Shown: positions 10,724-22,562, counted from the first letter of the stretch. The stretch: DNA of 64,000 nucleotides from Armillaria gallica (GCA_037576215.1 JBANDB010000016.1:620001-684000), one strand, 5' to 3'. Numbers and translations are program-made. Notes: generated from the sequence alone by a model not told the origin.

Positions 10724-12080
10724 CTAGAATACCAGAAGACCCCTTTCATAGAGATTGGGAAGTATCTCTTTGATCACCGCATCACGATAACCCATTCCTT
10801 GACTACCCTCGTCCTCGAGGTATACCCTTCGCAAATGCGACATATCAGCACGGGTCAGAGCCGCATCTAGAGCAACCCAGTGCATCCGTTCGGCTTCTGG
10901 AAACTTGTCCGGATGGATCTTGGGGAGCATGAGCGTAACAGTCTCGATGGCGTTCTCTCTGAAGTTCTTCAACAATCTTTCCCAGCACCGAGCGGCAACT
11001 GAGGCTGATATCCATTCCTCCAACTCGCATCGAAGGCCCTCCGGTGTTAACGTTAAACGGGTGTGCCGAAAACGGCTGATGTCAGGAAGGTGATTGGCGT
11101 CAGCTGAATCTATGAGGCGTCAATGGCCCGGGATAAGGGAATGGAAGCACTAAAGTCACAGCGATTGCTTACGGAGAGCCTCTAATTGAATCTCTATCGC
11201 TTGCAACGAAGGGATATGCAGTGTTTCCAGTAGTTTGGAAACAACTTTCATTTCCCGCGAATATAGTATATTGATGCGGAGTTTCCGTAAACCGAAGAGT
11301 TGCAAGACACATGACGGGCTCGCGAGCGACGACGAAAAACGCCAGAGTTCGTTGCTCTCAAGAGAAAGAGAGAGGGTTTCGAGTGGTATTCGAACGGATC
11401 CTGGAACAGATCCGTGGGATAGAGTACAGGTTGTAACATTCACCAAGCAGATTTCTGGGACGTTCGAACCCTCGAACAAAGTAAATAGTGTATCCCAGCT
11501 GGGGACGCCGGGGAAGCTTGTTATCGTTACTTTGTGGAGGTCCGGTGGCTTGGAGGCGGAAAGAAAGAAAGTGTGTATCCCAGGGACGTCGCTCCAAAAG
11601 ACACCGCTAAAGTCGATATGGAGAGTTCGTAAGTTTATGAGCGCGGGTAGAATGCGATCAAGTACTGGTATAGATCGGCCGAGCCAGCGGTCAGATTCAA
11701 AGATGTCGCCCTCGATGATTTCAAGATGCCGAACGAAGCTAGGAATATGAGGAGCCGATTCTATCAGGCGTAGAAACAGCTCCGCTGCCGTCCGACTTTT
11801 TGGTTTATCAGGCCATGGTCTGCCAGCAAGAGTGATTCGAGAGAAGAGGTGTTGCTGGCTGTGTCCTGACCAAGACGATGAAACGAGAGCACAGGCTCTG
11901 AGCGAGTGTGTATCGTAGTACAAATAATCGATGATGATGTCAATCAATTCCTGGGGTACAATAGGTTGCGGCGAAGCCGCCGGAATCGAATTGGGTATAC
12001 TATTTCGAAAAGAAAAGTCAGCCTTGTAACGCTTCTGTATAATGCACGTACACCCAGTCGTGATCGCAGGTCGTTATCAT
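10724..12080 (-). CDS. F-box-like/LRR-like protein, tandem paralog 3
   Basis: Third intact tandem copy. Exons 12080-12052, 11999-11173 and 11109-10724 join in frame to 413 residues. F-box-like segment PQELIDIIIDYLYYD...LRACALVSSSWSGHSQQHLF, leucine-rich middle, and the conserved last exon ending LPNLYERGLLVF. It is closer to paralog 1 than to paralog 2 in exon 3 (DSADANYLPDISRF versus HSADANHLPDISRF). About 12 residues are missing in the middle (GSVPGSVRIP against a longer TDSSQTY segment in paralog 1). The shared 29-base first exon and splice phases support the gene model. Confidence 0.75.
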
Positions 12081-12130
12081 GAGAGGTGGATGTTGGTTGA
12101 GATGAAAGATTGCCGTCATGAGTGCAGGGT

Positions 12131-12140
12131 CATATTTATG
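12131..12140 (-). promoter_or_regulatory. TATA-like element of paralog 3
   Basis: CATAAATATG on the minus strand, 51-60 bp upstream of the start codon at 12080. It is identical to the element of paralog 2. Confidence 0.45.
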
Positions 12141-12299
12141 TACAGCGAACGCGCATGATCCGGCCTTCGAATCTGCAAATTCCTGTGTTCAAAGTCCATG
12201 TCTGTCAATAGTCTCAAGTTCTAGAGTGAACGTGAGTCCCATGGAAGTGTATGCCATTGATTATCAGGACAGCTTGTGAAAACTGATGGACTTCTGATT

Positions 12300-13345
12300 C
12301 GTTGCGGGACAACCGAGTCGGACCACTGTAACGTATCCTGGAGGCCTATCTGATTCGTCCTCAGCTAACATACGGATTCCACCATCAAAGCTTCATAGGC
12401 CTTCTTCCTAGATGGATGGGAATCGGCACGCCGTGGAGCCCGAATGCGCGATGCTGTTAGCGCCCGTAAGTTATTCCTAGGTGTTCTGGACTCCATGACA
12501 AAGGGCTCCTGTGTACCGTAGCGCACTCGCTTTGCCGTCAATGTGAAATGCGTGCAGCGGTGCAAGAGGCATCCTGTATCGTCCAGTGTTGGTGCGGGTC
12601 GCGTGACAGTCTACTGTCACGGTCAGTAAATATCCATGACTTTCCCCACGCTCCTCCAGGGACCGCCGGACCGGAAGGTCAACAGAATCATGACGGAACA
12701 GTCGGGACCGGAGACACAAGAAATAAGTCAAGATCATATGCGCGGTCGGCAACCTTGACTTCGGCCGGTCGAGCAGCGAGCTCCGCACAAATAGAACGCC
12801 TTACCATCCGTGATGACCATAAACTCGGATAGCCGGATAGATGAAGACACTCATCGATATCTGTTGCGCAGCTACATCTGACCGATGAGGCGTTCGGACT
12901 CGGAAACTTGATGTTTTCACCCCACGGGGTAATGTATTTCCGGAAATGAAGGTACCCACCCGCCTGTACGTCAACAAACATGGAGGACGCCACTTGAAAT
13001 TTCATGATCATGAGAGGATTTCGAGTGACCACCTGCGATGCCTGATGACTCTTTCGAGGCACCTTGCATCGTGCAATCCGGACCTGTTTGAAAGAGCTGG
13101 AATGTGCTCTATCAGTTTTCCACCTCGCAGCAACTTGAATGCGAGAAGAGTCTTCAGGTATCCTCGGAGGGCCTGTGATTTGAAATTCTCCGTCGTTACG
13201 GTCTTTGGTGGCGTTTGGCTTCGTCGATGTTTCCTGTATCCGTGACTGGGCGGCGAGCACAAAAATTAGTATGTCATTATTGCCAAGTGGCAAGACCTTT
13301 ATCCTTAACGGAGACTCACACTTGTTCGTATTCACATCTGACGTC
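12300..13345 (-). pseudogene. Unknown gene, probably broken
   Basis: A minus-strand frame is open from about 13,335 to 12,688 with plausible introns (for example, an intron from the GTGTGAG near 13,320 to the GCCCAG just before SRIQETSTK). Readable segments include PPRIPEDSSRIQVAARWKTD, NPLMIMKFQVASSMFVDVQ and NIKFPSPNASS. Beyond 12,688 the frame must shift to stay open, ending in segments shared with 9,660-10,135. I recognise no family. It is either a multi-exon gene that I cannot fully splice or a decaying one. Confidence 0.35.
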
Positions 13346-13540
13346 GTTGCCTGTCGTCAGTGACCCTTGTATATTGGACGTTCATCAAGGACCTTTGAAG
13401 AATTGCGATGTCATGTATGACATCTAGAGAAAGCAGTATCAATAGCAAGCGAGCAAGATAACAATACAGTACATGATACATATGAGCGTGGCGGTAATAA
13501 ATAATGCAGGATCGAAAGTCTATAATGTATGAGTAAGCTA

Positions 13541-15965
13541 CTAACGGACAACATTCCTGAGCGCTGCGATAGCCGCTTCTTGTTTTTCGGCACGAGCCAC
13601 GTCGCCCCTTCTTCGGTGGATCTCTGCGATCCGCATTAGCAACCTACAACGAGGCAAGAAGAAAAGACCAACCCAAATTTCGCTCGGCAATCCATAACCT
13701 GAGCGGACCGTTTCCAACAGTATCGGCGCCCGTCGTGTTTTTCGCGCCCTTCACAGAACCTGCACCCATCCCCGACGCTAGCTGCTCGCACGTCACTAGC
13801 ATAGTCATAGCGTGCTCCATAGCTGTATGCATAAAATGCGGCGTGAGCAGTGCCAAAGTTAATGCGCGCAGATGGTTGTCCTTCGAGTCCGTTGTACCGC
13901 TCATCGCCGACCTCAGCAAATTCCTGAGAGTAAAGAGTTTCGGTACATGATGACAAGGGTATTAGAAAATGAGAACTCACTTGGCCTTGAGGATCTCCGA
14001 GGACAGGCACGCGTCGATGAGAGTACCTATATTCTTCAGAGTGCCGCCCTGAGTTTGGCAGTCATCTATGACGGAAAGCCCGTCCCGCGTGATAGCCTCC
14101 CAGCTATCTTCGTGTTGTTCACCTCGAGCCCATACACCGATTCTCAAGGCGACCTCGCCAGCACGAGCAGACGTCCTCACATAATCATCTCTAGCGGGGC
14201 CGTCCTCCGCCAGGTAAGCCGCCGCTCGATAATAATCACCCGCTATCTGCACATCGCCTTTCGTGTGCGCAAGATGTGCATGGTGCAACATGATGCGGGC
14301 AGCGAGGGCATCAAAGAGCCCCTTCGTGCGAGCGTGTGCTGTCAGAGCAGCCAGATGTTTCTCAGCGAACGGAATTTCAGACCTCATGACATGAATGGAG
14401 ATAAGCTCGCAATGCAAGTCGCACTTGAGGCGCGCCATCGTTAGGTTCATTTGCTCCACGTCATCAACGCTGGCCCAGGGAGGAAGAACAAGCTCCTTGC
14501 GCATCTCTCTTTCCCATACCGCCAAACCTTCGACGGCAAAGATTTTTCGCTTCGGTTTTCGGCCGACGGGATCCTTCCTGGAGATGGCACTGACGAGATA
14601 GGCAAGAATGAAAAGGATACGCGGATGAGTCGTTTGAATGAGTAGAGGTGGCGACGGTGGATCCGAAAAGGTTATCTCGACAACGCCGCTACCTGACGTT
14701 ATCAGAAGTCCAGAGTCCATGAGCATATGAAGGAGGGTCAGACGGGTACTTGCTCTCGTAAAGTTGCCGACGAAGGTGTGGAAGACGACGCCGATGATCA
14801 AGGTATGGATAGCCATGATTTCGGCCAACTTGTTAGCGAATTTTGGCATCGGTGGTGGAGTAGGGGTAGACGGTTGTTTCGGTGAGCCGGCTATAGGCCC
14901 TTCCTGCGACCGAGGTGTGTTGGCTATCGAGCCGAGGACCTGCTTTCCAGGAGCCGTTTCTCCGCATGCCTGGCCCGATGTACAGTCTATTCCCAGGTCC
15001 TCTTCTGCCGCTCGCAGAGCATCGTCGACACTTTCCCACAAATTCGACGACACCAACGTCCTCAGCTTCAGAACGAGAGCGTATGATTTGACGCTGGAGT
15101 GCCGGTTTTTGTCGGCTAAGTCTGCCAGGGCTTGTATAGCAGAAAAAGGCGCTTTCGTCTCCTTAGGACTGGATATTGAGGAAGAGGAGCTCGATGTAAT
15201 AAGATGCGAGATGAGTGTGAGACGAGCCGCATAGATTATATGCGGTGGATCAGAGGGTAGGAATGAATTGAGTAGACGTCGAAGGAGAATGAGGGCAAAT
15301 TTGGACTTGTGTTGCCAGTGCAGCAGGCGTGCCGTTAAGCAGGTTACGTGAGGCCGATACAGTCGAAGCGTCGGGTGCTGGTGGCTGCGGTCAGGCCTAT
15401 TCTGTCATCATCCGACAAGAAAACTCACTTTTTGAGCAATATTTAGCTGAAAGCAGGCAGTTTAGTACGCGAAATATATATGCAACAAGATACTCACTGC
15501 TTTATTCGCCGCCGTCTCCACCTGATACACGAACAGTCAGACTAGCTCGACAGAAAGAAACAGAGCACATACTTCGATTTCAATGCCTCTCGCCCACAAG
15601 TGATCGTCATTTTGACTAAAGCCTCCCCCTATCACAAGCATACCGACCTCCACCATCGCGGTCCATGCTCTGCATTCCACCTCTGGCGTCAAATTGGGCA
15701 GACTCAAACACCTTCGAAGAGCAAGAAGAGAGAGGCACAGAGATTGGGCGTGATACCGGTGCGTCGGTGGATGGATCAGAATGCCTGGAAGCGAAACGAG
15801 CAGGAGAGAGGGGGGCAATGGGGTGAGACATACAGGTCTCAGCGCCGTAGAGGGAGCAAGGTCACTGCCGTTGACAGCAGTGGCGACCTCGGATACACTG
15901 TCGCGACGCTGACGCTTCGTAGGTCTAGGATTGCAGTCTGTCGAGCTCACCGTCCTGGTCGTCAT
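13541..15965 (-). CDS. MAU2: Cohesin loading complex subunit, MAU2/SCC4-like
   Basis: Likely partner of SCC2/NIPBL in the complex that loads cohesin on chromosomes in the nucleus. Six exons (15965-15573, 15521-15498, 15446-15429, 15401-13981, 13923-13699, 13643-13541) join in frame to 727 residues, a usual fungal size. Family-like segments are an N-terminal basic KRQRR stretch, a TPR-like start (HAQSLCLSLLALRRCLSL), then HPTLRLYRPHVTCLTARLLHW (in two parts), KSKFALILLRRLL, and the C-terminal SKDNHLRALTLALLTPHFMHTA with HAMTMLVTCEQLASGMGAG. These are TPR-type helices of the SCC4 fold. Two very short exons (24 and 18 nt) are needed but close cleanly. The last intron uses a weak GTTATG donor; without it the protein would stop just before a conserved-looking basic tail (IAEIHRRRGDVARAEKQEA). 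Confidence 0.75.
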
Positions 15966-16544
15966 CGGGAGAGGCGCGTACAGTCACACCGTGACAGGTC
16001 GCGTTTTTCGATCTCCGATTCCCACTCCGCCGATCCGGTTTCTATCCCTGTGAACCTAGGCTAAAGTTTCAAAAGGTTGGATATTCCACATTTCTCTACA
16101 GGGCGGCGCGCTGATAACGGTAGCGTTTTAATCCCAAAGCAGAATTTTAGTCGATCCCGTGCTCTAGCCTGTGATCGATTTTGAAACTTCAAATGTTCAG
16201 CGGCGCCCAGTCCCTCTTTGAAAACATCCTGCAAAAAGGTCAGGGGACACAAACATGGGACTGGAAACGTGTGCTGTCGAGTGGGTATCCCCATTCACCA
16301 GAGGCGTTATTTATCACTCCACTGTCAGAGAAGAGCAGGGACGGTTGAAAAAATTGTTATTTGCCAATTTTTCGGTCTGTGGCTTGTAATTTGTGGTTAC
16401 GCCTGCCGCGTGCGACGGTCGATCAGCGATCATGCCAATGGCCTCAACGTCCGTCTCTCCTATTACTTACCCCAGGTCCGAATTATAAATGAGCGGCTAC
16501 CACACGAGCTGTTGAGCGCTATTGCCTTTCTTCCGCTTGCTGTC
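15966..16544. other. Divergent intergenic region between MAU2-like and DUF6534-like genes
   Basis: Holds both divergent promoters. No gene is recognised. A GGCGCGTAC/CACCGTGACAGG segment close to the MAU2-like start may be regulatory, but no named site can be assigned. Confidence 0.4.
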
Positions 16545-18320
16545 ATGGTTAACCTCTCGTATACGCTGGGCTCTCTCCTCCTTGGTGGTTTGTTTTCTGC
16601 GACGTATGTATCTTGCTTGATCGACGGCTCAGCATTTTCATATCCAATAGTCTCACCGGCATGATGTCCGTCCAGTCTCTTCTTTACTTCAAACTTTTCC
16701 CCAAGGACAAGCCCCGAGTCAAAGCCCTGGTGAGAGATTCCTTGTTTCCATCAAACTTAAGGAGTCTCTGACGCTACTGTACAGGTTACTCTTTTGTGGT
16801 CGGCCTTCCCTGCTCCTAAATCCAGATAACAGCTCACACAGCAGTGTAAGGCTCCTCGACATCGCTCACAGCGCCACCGTTTGGGCTGGTTTATGGAACT
16901 ATTTGATCATTCACTTTGACGACACAGCTCGCACAAACCAAATACCTCAGTACGCTACTATTCCCTACTCTTATCACCCGCTCTTACATTGCCCCTAGAG
17001 CGATATCGGTAGGCCTCTCGTCCCCAATACCTGACATCGCCCACTCATGACGCCACCGAAGGTTACCATCATCCTCACAGTACGTCCTGCCTTGAATATT
17101 ATGGTGATCATTCTGATTTTATCGACGAAAGGCCATCTCCACCATTTTTGTCCACCTGTACGTTCCATCCTATAACACTCGAAACTCTGATTCTCAAACT
17201 TCTGTATAGGTTCTTCGCTGAGCGCATCTTTCGGCGTACGCACCTTTCAATTTGTAATCCACCAGCGCTCATCAAGCTCCTACAGTAAGCAGGAACAACT
17301 GGATACTCGCAACGTTGATTGTAATTACATATCCTTAATCTTGTGCCAGGATGAGCTTCTAACATCCACCAGGTCATCCTCGCTGTTCTCCGCCTAGGTA
17401 CGCCAACTGCAAATCATTCTTCGGCCCTGATCTGATCCTGATCTATGCAGCTTGTGCTTGTGGTACGTGTCCTTCTAATTTCCTCCGCTCTTACGGTTCA
17501 AACCTCTATATCAGTTACCGCTGGAGCAATGCACGTTTGATATCGCCCTGGTAACCTTCTATTAGACTAACCATACGCACTTTCCAGGTTGTCCATTGAA
17601 ACGTATTCTGGATTCAGGGATAAATTCAACGTACGACAACTGTCCTTCACCTTCTCTCAGCCCTTGCTCATTCGTCACGCACCCAGTGGGTATTCTCTGC
17701 AGGACTCGGACTCTCCTCCGCTGTGGATATCCTTATTACGGGCTCACTGCTAAAACTATTACACGCGACCCGCAAATCATCGTTGAGGTGAGAGATTCAG
17801 AATCAGGCTGCACGATTTTTGACCTCCGGCGATAGCTTCGACCATATAATAGACTCGCTCATACTATACACGTTAGAATGCGGTGCTGTTACATGGTACG
17901 TCATCCAGCATCGCATCTGAGGACTCTTTGAGCTCACTGCTATCAGCGCTGCCACTATCGCGTCAATGATCTGCGTAAGCCCCGAAAAGTTTCGTACCAT
18001 TCACGCTAATCCCATACACAATTCCAGTGGCTCACCATGAACAACCTCGTCTTCTTGGGTCTACACTTCGTCATTTCCAAATGTACGTACCAAATACCAC
18101 TCTCGCCCCAGCTGATACTCACACCCTTATTCCAGTATACTCAAATTCGCTACTAGCAACCCTCATCACCCGGTACGAACTAAGGAACAGCCGGGACCGC
18201 TCCACCTCTGACGGCATCGTGGACCTCGACATGTTCAACATGCGACGCGTGAACATCCTCACCCCCGTGAGTGCCCTTCATACTCAATCATTTAAACATC
18301 TGCTGAGTGTACGAGCATAG
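16545..18320 (+). CDS. DUF6534-like multi-pass membrane protein
   Basis: Predicted seven-helix membrane protein of the large Agaricomycete family with a C-terminal DUF6534 domain; function unknown. The start at 16545 gives SYTLGSLLLGGLFSA, then (after an intron at about 16605-16651) LTGMMSVQSLLYFKLFPKDK, LLDIAHSATVWAGLWNYL, AISTIFVHL, FFAERIFRR, VILAVLRLA, and WVFSAGLGLSSAVDILITGS. The diagnostic end is SLILYTLECGAVT, TAISAATIASMIC, MNNLVFLGLHFVISK, YSNSLLATL. About a dozen short exons with introns near 50 nt are needed. Most junctions are visible, but I have not proved that every frame closes (17,290-17,690 is the least certain part), so a partly decayed gene is possible. The end is set at the TAG at 18,318-18,320. 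Confidence 0.6.
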
Positions 18321-18539
18321 GGAACGTCGTTCAATCAGCCTATGCAAGTCTCGGTTAAGCAAAGCGTAATTCAATACGGGCCTGATGGAAGCGCAGAAGC
18401 ATAAATATAATTCTTGGGGTCTTTATGTTGTATTATTGTGTATTATATAATTTCGCTTTGATTCTAGACCCGCTATTGGACATGGGTATTCTCAAGAGAG
18501 GTAAAGAGAGACGTTCTGCTCCTGCTTTGTAAAAAACGG

Positions 18540-18640
18540 TGGTAAACATTTCAGTGGTTTGAACAGCAACTTCGTCTTTTTGGGTTTACATCTGTCAGCT
18601 CTAAAACATTGGCACGCAGAGCTCAAATTCTCGAAGATAT
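18540..18640 (+). pseudogene. Short relic of a DUF6534 3' exon
   Basis: Sequence around 18,550-18,600 repeats the exon that encodes NNLVFLGLHF in the gene just upstream (here reading NSNFVFLGLHL), then loses homology. It is a leftover of a partial tandem duplication. Confidence 0.45.
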
Positions 18641-19199
18641 ATAGGTGGCCTGCTCTCTATCCGAAGGCAGTCATTCGTGTCACTTAATTAACTGAAACGC
18701 GTTCTTGCCCTGTAGGGCACGGGTCATGCAGTGCTGTTGGCGTTTACGCGTCTATGTACCAGTGCATGATCACTGGATCCAGGGGAACACACGCGCACGT
18801 TATGCGTACTAGGCCGTGTTGTAGAGAAGCGAGTTTGTCGCTGGAGTAAAGACGCTTCCTCCTGATGATTTCAATCCCGCTCCCTTTCCGAACTATAATC
18901 GTCTTGAGTCCTGATTCGGTGACCCAGAATTGTCTGTCCGTTTTGGTAGTCCGACCTCTTGACAGGGAAGCAGTCGAGATCTAGGCGATGACGGTGTTTA
19001 TCCCATGATTATGGAAACCACCGCTCAGAAACGTCACTTAGCACTACGTCTTTTGTGAACGCAACAATGAAGATATTTATCTGAAAAATACCACTAGATT
19101 TCACGAATAGTTCTCTACAACCATTCCCTTGCAGTCAATATTCAAGTCTCACAACGACCGTTTATCGAGAAGCCTCGCACAATAACACCCTCTGTCAAG
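18641..19199. other. Intergenic, nothing recognised
   Basis: No frame with family resemblance and no clear repeat. It contains the 3' flank of the minus-strand gene ending at 19,200. Confidence 0.5.
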
Positions 19200-19718
19200 C
19201 TAATGAGCACCAAGCTGAACGACAGGCATAACGGCTCTAGGCAGATTCCCCATGGCGATTCTATAGCCCTCTCCCAGAATGCTGTCGTATAGCATTTCCG
19301 GCGTGAGGGTGTCGGGAATATCAAATATCGCCATCTCCTCCAACGTGAGCATGACATACAAGGCCCAAGTAGCGCAGGACCACCCAGTCGGCCCCCGAAT
19401 CCTCCAACCGTCGTCCGTCGGAGGATGACGCTCGATCACCCTCCTGATAGAGTCCACGTCAAGATCTGTTTGCGCAAACTCTACGATCGTAGTAAAGGAT
19501 GCCGAGTTCCCCAAATTAGGCCCCCTGAACCTCGTTTCCCAGGGCCCTGGTAGACCATTGGCTCCGGAGCCACGAATAATCTCGAATGTATAGATGGATG
19601 AGAACGAAGCTTGCCAGGATGGGGCTTCGGTAGCTACGAGTGCCCAATGAAAGTAAGGGCGAGGGTTGGCCACGTCGTTCTGGATGTAATATAGCGCAAC
19701 ACCTAAGCGAACAGTCAT
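19200..19718 (-). CDS. Conserved fungal protein, DUF6914-like
   Basis: A 172-residue open frame without introns. It resembles a family of small Agaricomycete proteins with an N-terminal VALYY strand, a YFHWALVAT motif, a central SIYTFEIIRG strand, and a C-terminal GWSCATWALYVMLTLEEM helix with a Cys and a conserved Trp. The fold looks papain-like or NlpC-like in layout (HWAL...SCATW), but a catalytic role is only a guess. A GTAAGT...CTATAG intron-like segment lies directly upstream of the ATG, so a short 5' exon may exist. The DUF6914 assignment is by general resemblance and is weak. Confidence 0.5.
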   Translation of the reverse strand: MTVRLGVALYYIQNDVANPRPYFHWALVATEAPSWQASFSSIYTFEIIRGSGANGLPGPWETRFRGPNLGNSASFTTIVEFAQTDLDVDSIRRVIERHPPTDDGWRIRGPTGWSCATWALYVMLTLEEMAIFDIPDTLTPEMLYDSILGEGYRIAMGNLPRAVMPVVQLGAH

Positions 19719-20105
19719 CTATAGTTCATCTGTAAGAGACTCTATCCAGATCCGCTGGGAGACTTACAACACAATGAGCGACAAGAAAGGAGGGTCCGAA
19801 GATGCTTGTGCATTCGATTACCGACTCGGATACTTACTCATCGCGAATCTTCTTGTCCGGTTCCAGGAAATTGCCTATCAAGATAGCTAAAGATACACAT
19901 GACACTTGAAAGAGAAGTCTCATGGTGATACCCTAGGTAAAAGGTTATCAGCAATCGATTGGCGGACAGGAAACCCAAACGCGATCAGTAAATATCAAGC
20001 GCTTTTCGCTTTGGAAGACCCGGACATCATCCCTCGTTTGAGTTGGAAGCCTCAGTCGACCAAGAATATGTTTAGGTGTATTTCTTCCGCGGCTCGAAGA
20101 TTGTA

Positions 20106-20760
20106 GCACCAAAAGGGGCCTTCAGATAATTCCGATGGGCTGGATACCATCCCGCTGACTCCCAAACAATTATTCCCGTCACTCTATCATCATCCACCAT
20201 GATGTTCCGGGGTGCGATATCGCCATGTGTGAAGAGAGATGGTGATGGAGATGCGATTCTGTTACTTCAGGCCGACTACATTCTAGACGAACATTCAAGC
20301 AGAGCTGTGGATCCATCTGTTCTTCGTCGGCACATGGGCCATAAGGACCATCGTTACAGAGCCGCAAGTCGTAGACAGGCCCGCCAAGAACAGAACATAT
20401 CGATGATCCGATTGAGGGTGGGATACTTCTCAGCTGCAGAACATAATCGCGGAGTTGCGCTACAAGGGCGGATTTTGTTTCATCTTTCAAGCCCCTCCAC
20501 TCAGAGAATCAAGACATCCGCATCATGATAAGAAAATCCTGATTGTGGTACCGAACTTCCAAAGGCCCTCGGCATGGGTATTGTGGTGTGGAGGCGGACA
20601 AAATCCATAGACGCTGTTTCAATATCCGGGACGCGACAGGGCTTGATGGATAGCCATCTCCCAGCAGTTACTACACATGAAGACATTAGAAAGGCGAGTG
20701 AATTTAACAGAGGGAACAGACCATTGCACAAGTAGCTAATGCAGGCGAAATACAGTCATC
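20106..20760 (-). pseudogene. APH/choline-kinase-like phosphotransferase, dead
   Basis: A minus-strand relic of a protein-kinase-fold phosphotransferase (APH family) common in fungi. Readable in order are MDFVRLHTTIPMPRAFGS, a hydrophobic FLIMMRMS strand, LVAQLRDYVLQLRSIPP, a VLGG-VYDLRLCNDGPYGP segment, and the Brenner-type catalytic loop FTHGDIAPRNIMV. These lie in different frames. A stop follows RMS near 20,510, and a frameshift lies between the LCLNV region and the catalytic loop. The loop Asp (HGD) is kept, but the metal-binding Asp of the usual IIDWE motif is Val here (IIVWE). The coding stretch ends at a stop soon after (KYT, near 20,106). Confidence 0.7.
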
Positions 20761-20940
20761 ACACTGTCGAACAGCTTGTTCAATAGGCGTATCCACCAAG
20801 GACTAGGTGGCTGTATGAAGCTTCTGAAGTATTAGATTTCGACAGCGCCGAATTTAAGATACCGGACCTCCTCTAGGTCGCAAGTGGGTATCTTAGATAA
20901 TGAATGCAGGATGAGCACAAAAGGAATAGTAAATGAAATC

Positions 20941-21413
20941 TGTTATGGATATCGGGCCTTTTCGGTTGTACATGAGTCAACACATGCTTTCTCTCGGCGT
21001 TCTCGGTCTTGACCTCGGCCTACTGGCATTTTCTTATATTTTCTCTATTCTTCTTGCTAATGCTGGAATGCGATGGAATCTTGTAGAATACTACTGACTC
21101 GAGTCCTTACTAGTAGTGTATAAATACTTACCTGACATTGTATTAGGATGCTCAATCTAATTTTACTACTCTTCGAAGTCCGCTTCACTGTCATATCTGA
21201 TCGGTTACGCCTAGCGCTTGCCGTTCCGTTTGCCTTCCAACCACGCCTAGCGCTTGCTGACAAACTCGCTAACTACGCTCAGCGCTTGTTAGCACCTATA
21301 CGGATCCCTCTTGGTGGTTAGAACTCGGTCTTCGGACATCTTCGCTCACAACTTGGGTTTTACTCGAGTATTCATTACCTCGTGTATTACTCACAATACT
21401 CTGATTCTTAACA
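20941..21413. mobile_element. Solo LTR (473 bp) with perfect 5-bp target-site duplication
   Basis: Starts TGTTA and ends TAACA, giving the TG...CA termini of an LTR within 5-bp inverted repeats. It is flanked on both sides by AAATC (20936-20940 and 21414-21418). An internal TATAAATA at 21,119-21,126 fits a U3 promoter read on the + strand. A CGCCTAGCGCTTG-type motif occurs three times between 21,208 and 21,295. There is no internal retroelement coding sequence, so this is a solo LTR left by LTR-LTR recombination. Copia versus Gypsy cannot be decided. Confidence 0.9.
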
Positions 21414-21418
21414 AAATC

Positions 21419-22562
21419 CGTAAAACGGAGTGGTGGGGAATTTTTGGCATCAGTTTAGATGTGGTTTTTGCATGGAATGGCTGAATCTGGCTGAAATCAG
21501 GTCAACTACATATCAGGGCGGGCCGAAAAATTCGTCATGTAATGCCGAATGGCTTACGAATAGCTTCGGCTTGCTGGCAGCGACAGCGGCACAGCGCCGC
21601 GACGTAGCCGGTTTACCCCTTTGGCCGTACGTTTGGCTTACTTAAGTCTAACTGTTTTAGTCGAAGATTTGATCTGATTTAAAAATAGGCGTGGTAACCA
21701 CGTGGTGCTGGATGGATATTCTTTCTTTCTCATCACCATGACTTGACTCTGAGATATATTCTTTTTTCATGAAAACAGACCCGTCGCGACTATTCGTTCT
21801 TACTGCTGTGAGCCCCTCAGGATATTGGAGTTGGCACATCATTTCCTCCATGCCGACGTCTAATTCAGAAAGACGTTTTGGAGCGGTCGGATTCTAGCGT
21901 AAGCCTCCTTCCTTCTGATCAATGCGTGCCGCGCATTCATCTCGTATTCCTCTAGTTCCGTTCGCAATAGGATAGGCGAAGAAAATGCTGTGTCAACGGT
22001 GCTTCGACATGCCACCCCACACCCAGCCACCCCCCCTTCCCCGGGAATCTGTCAATATTGAATATTGAACATCCAGCTGCGATGCAAGGATATCTGTTTT
22101 GTACAATCACGATACAATAACGAGTAACCGATCCCTCCGGTATGGAAGACAGACTATATTCCTTGCGTCCGATTACTGAACGTATACGTACTAGATAATC
22201 AGAAGACCACTTGGCAACATTCCACGTCATATTTGGGACATCGCACGCAGCACAAGCCTTTTGCAGTTTGGTTTTAGTAGCAACTGGTTTTATCTTGTCC
22301 GCTCAAATGAGGTACACCGCTTCTCTGCACGTGGAATCTAAATAACGGTTTTTGTTGCAGATCCGAGGCGCCCTCGACGTGGATCAAACGACGAGTCGCA
22401 TGCTAAATTTGCCGTCCTTGCAGCTCTGTAAGCTCAACTAAATCTGTCACCATATTGCGTATTCGATGCACGTGACCGGTCGCGAAGTTATGTCGCAATC
22501 TCGAGGCGATATTATTACATTTTCAACGGAAAATCCCTCTGCCCCCTTGGCATTCGACATCC
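21419..22562. other. Intergenic, no gene recognised
   Basis: Only short frames without family resemblance (for example 21,430-21,645 on +). Several stretches are AT-rich and degenerate. The promoter of the single-exon F-box-like gene lies at the right end. Confidence 0.5.

Noticed and set aside
12688..13335. 215-residue frame as a confident intact gene
   Set aside because: The frame must shift to match its decayed sister at 9,660-10,135, and no complete splice model closes, so it is reported as probably broken.
15600..16064. Plus-strand frame of 154 codons opposite the first exon of the MAU2-like gene
   Set aside because: It is the antisense shadow of a conserved coding exon, has no family likeness and is rich in Arg from reverse-strand codons.
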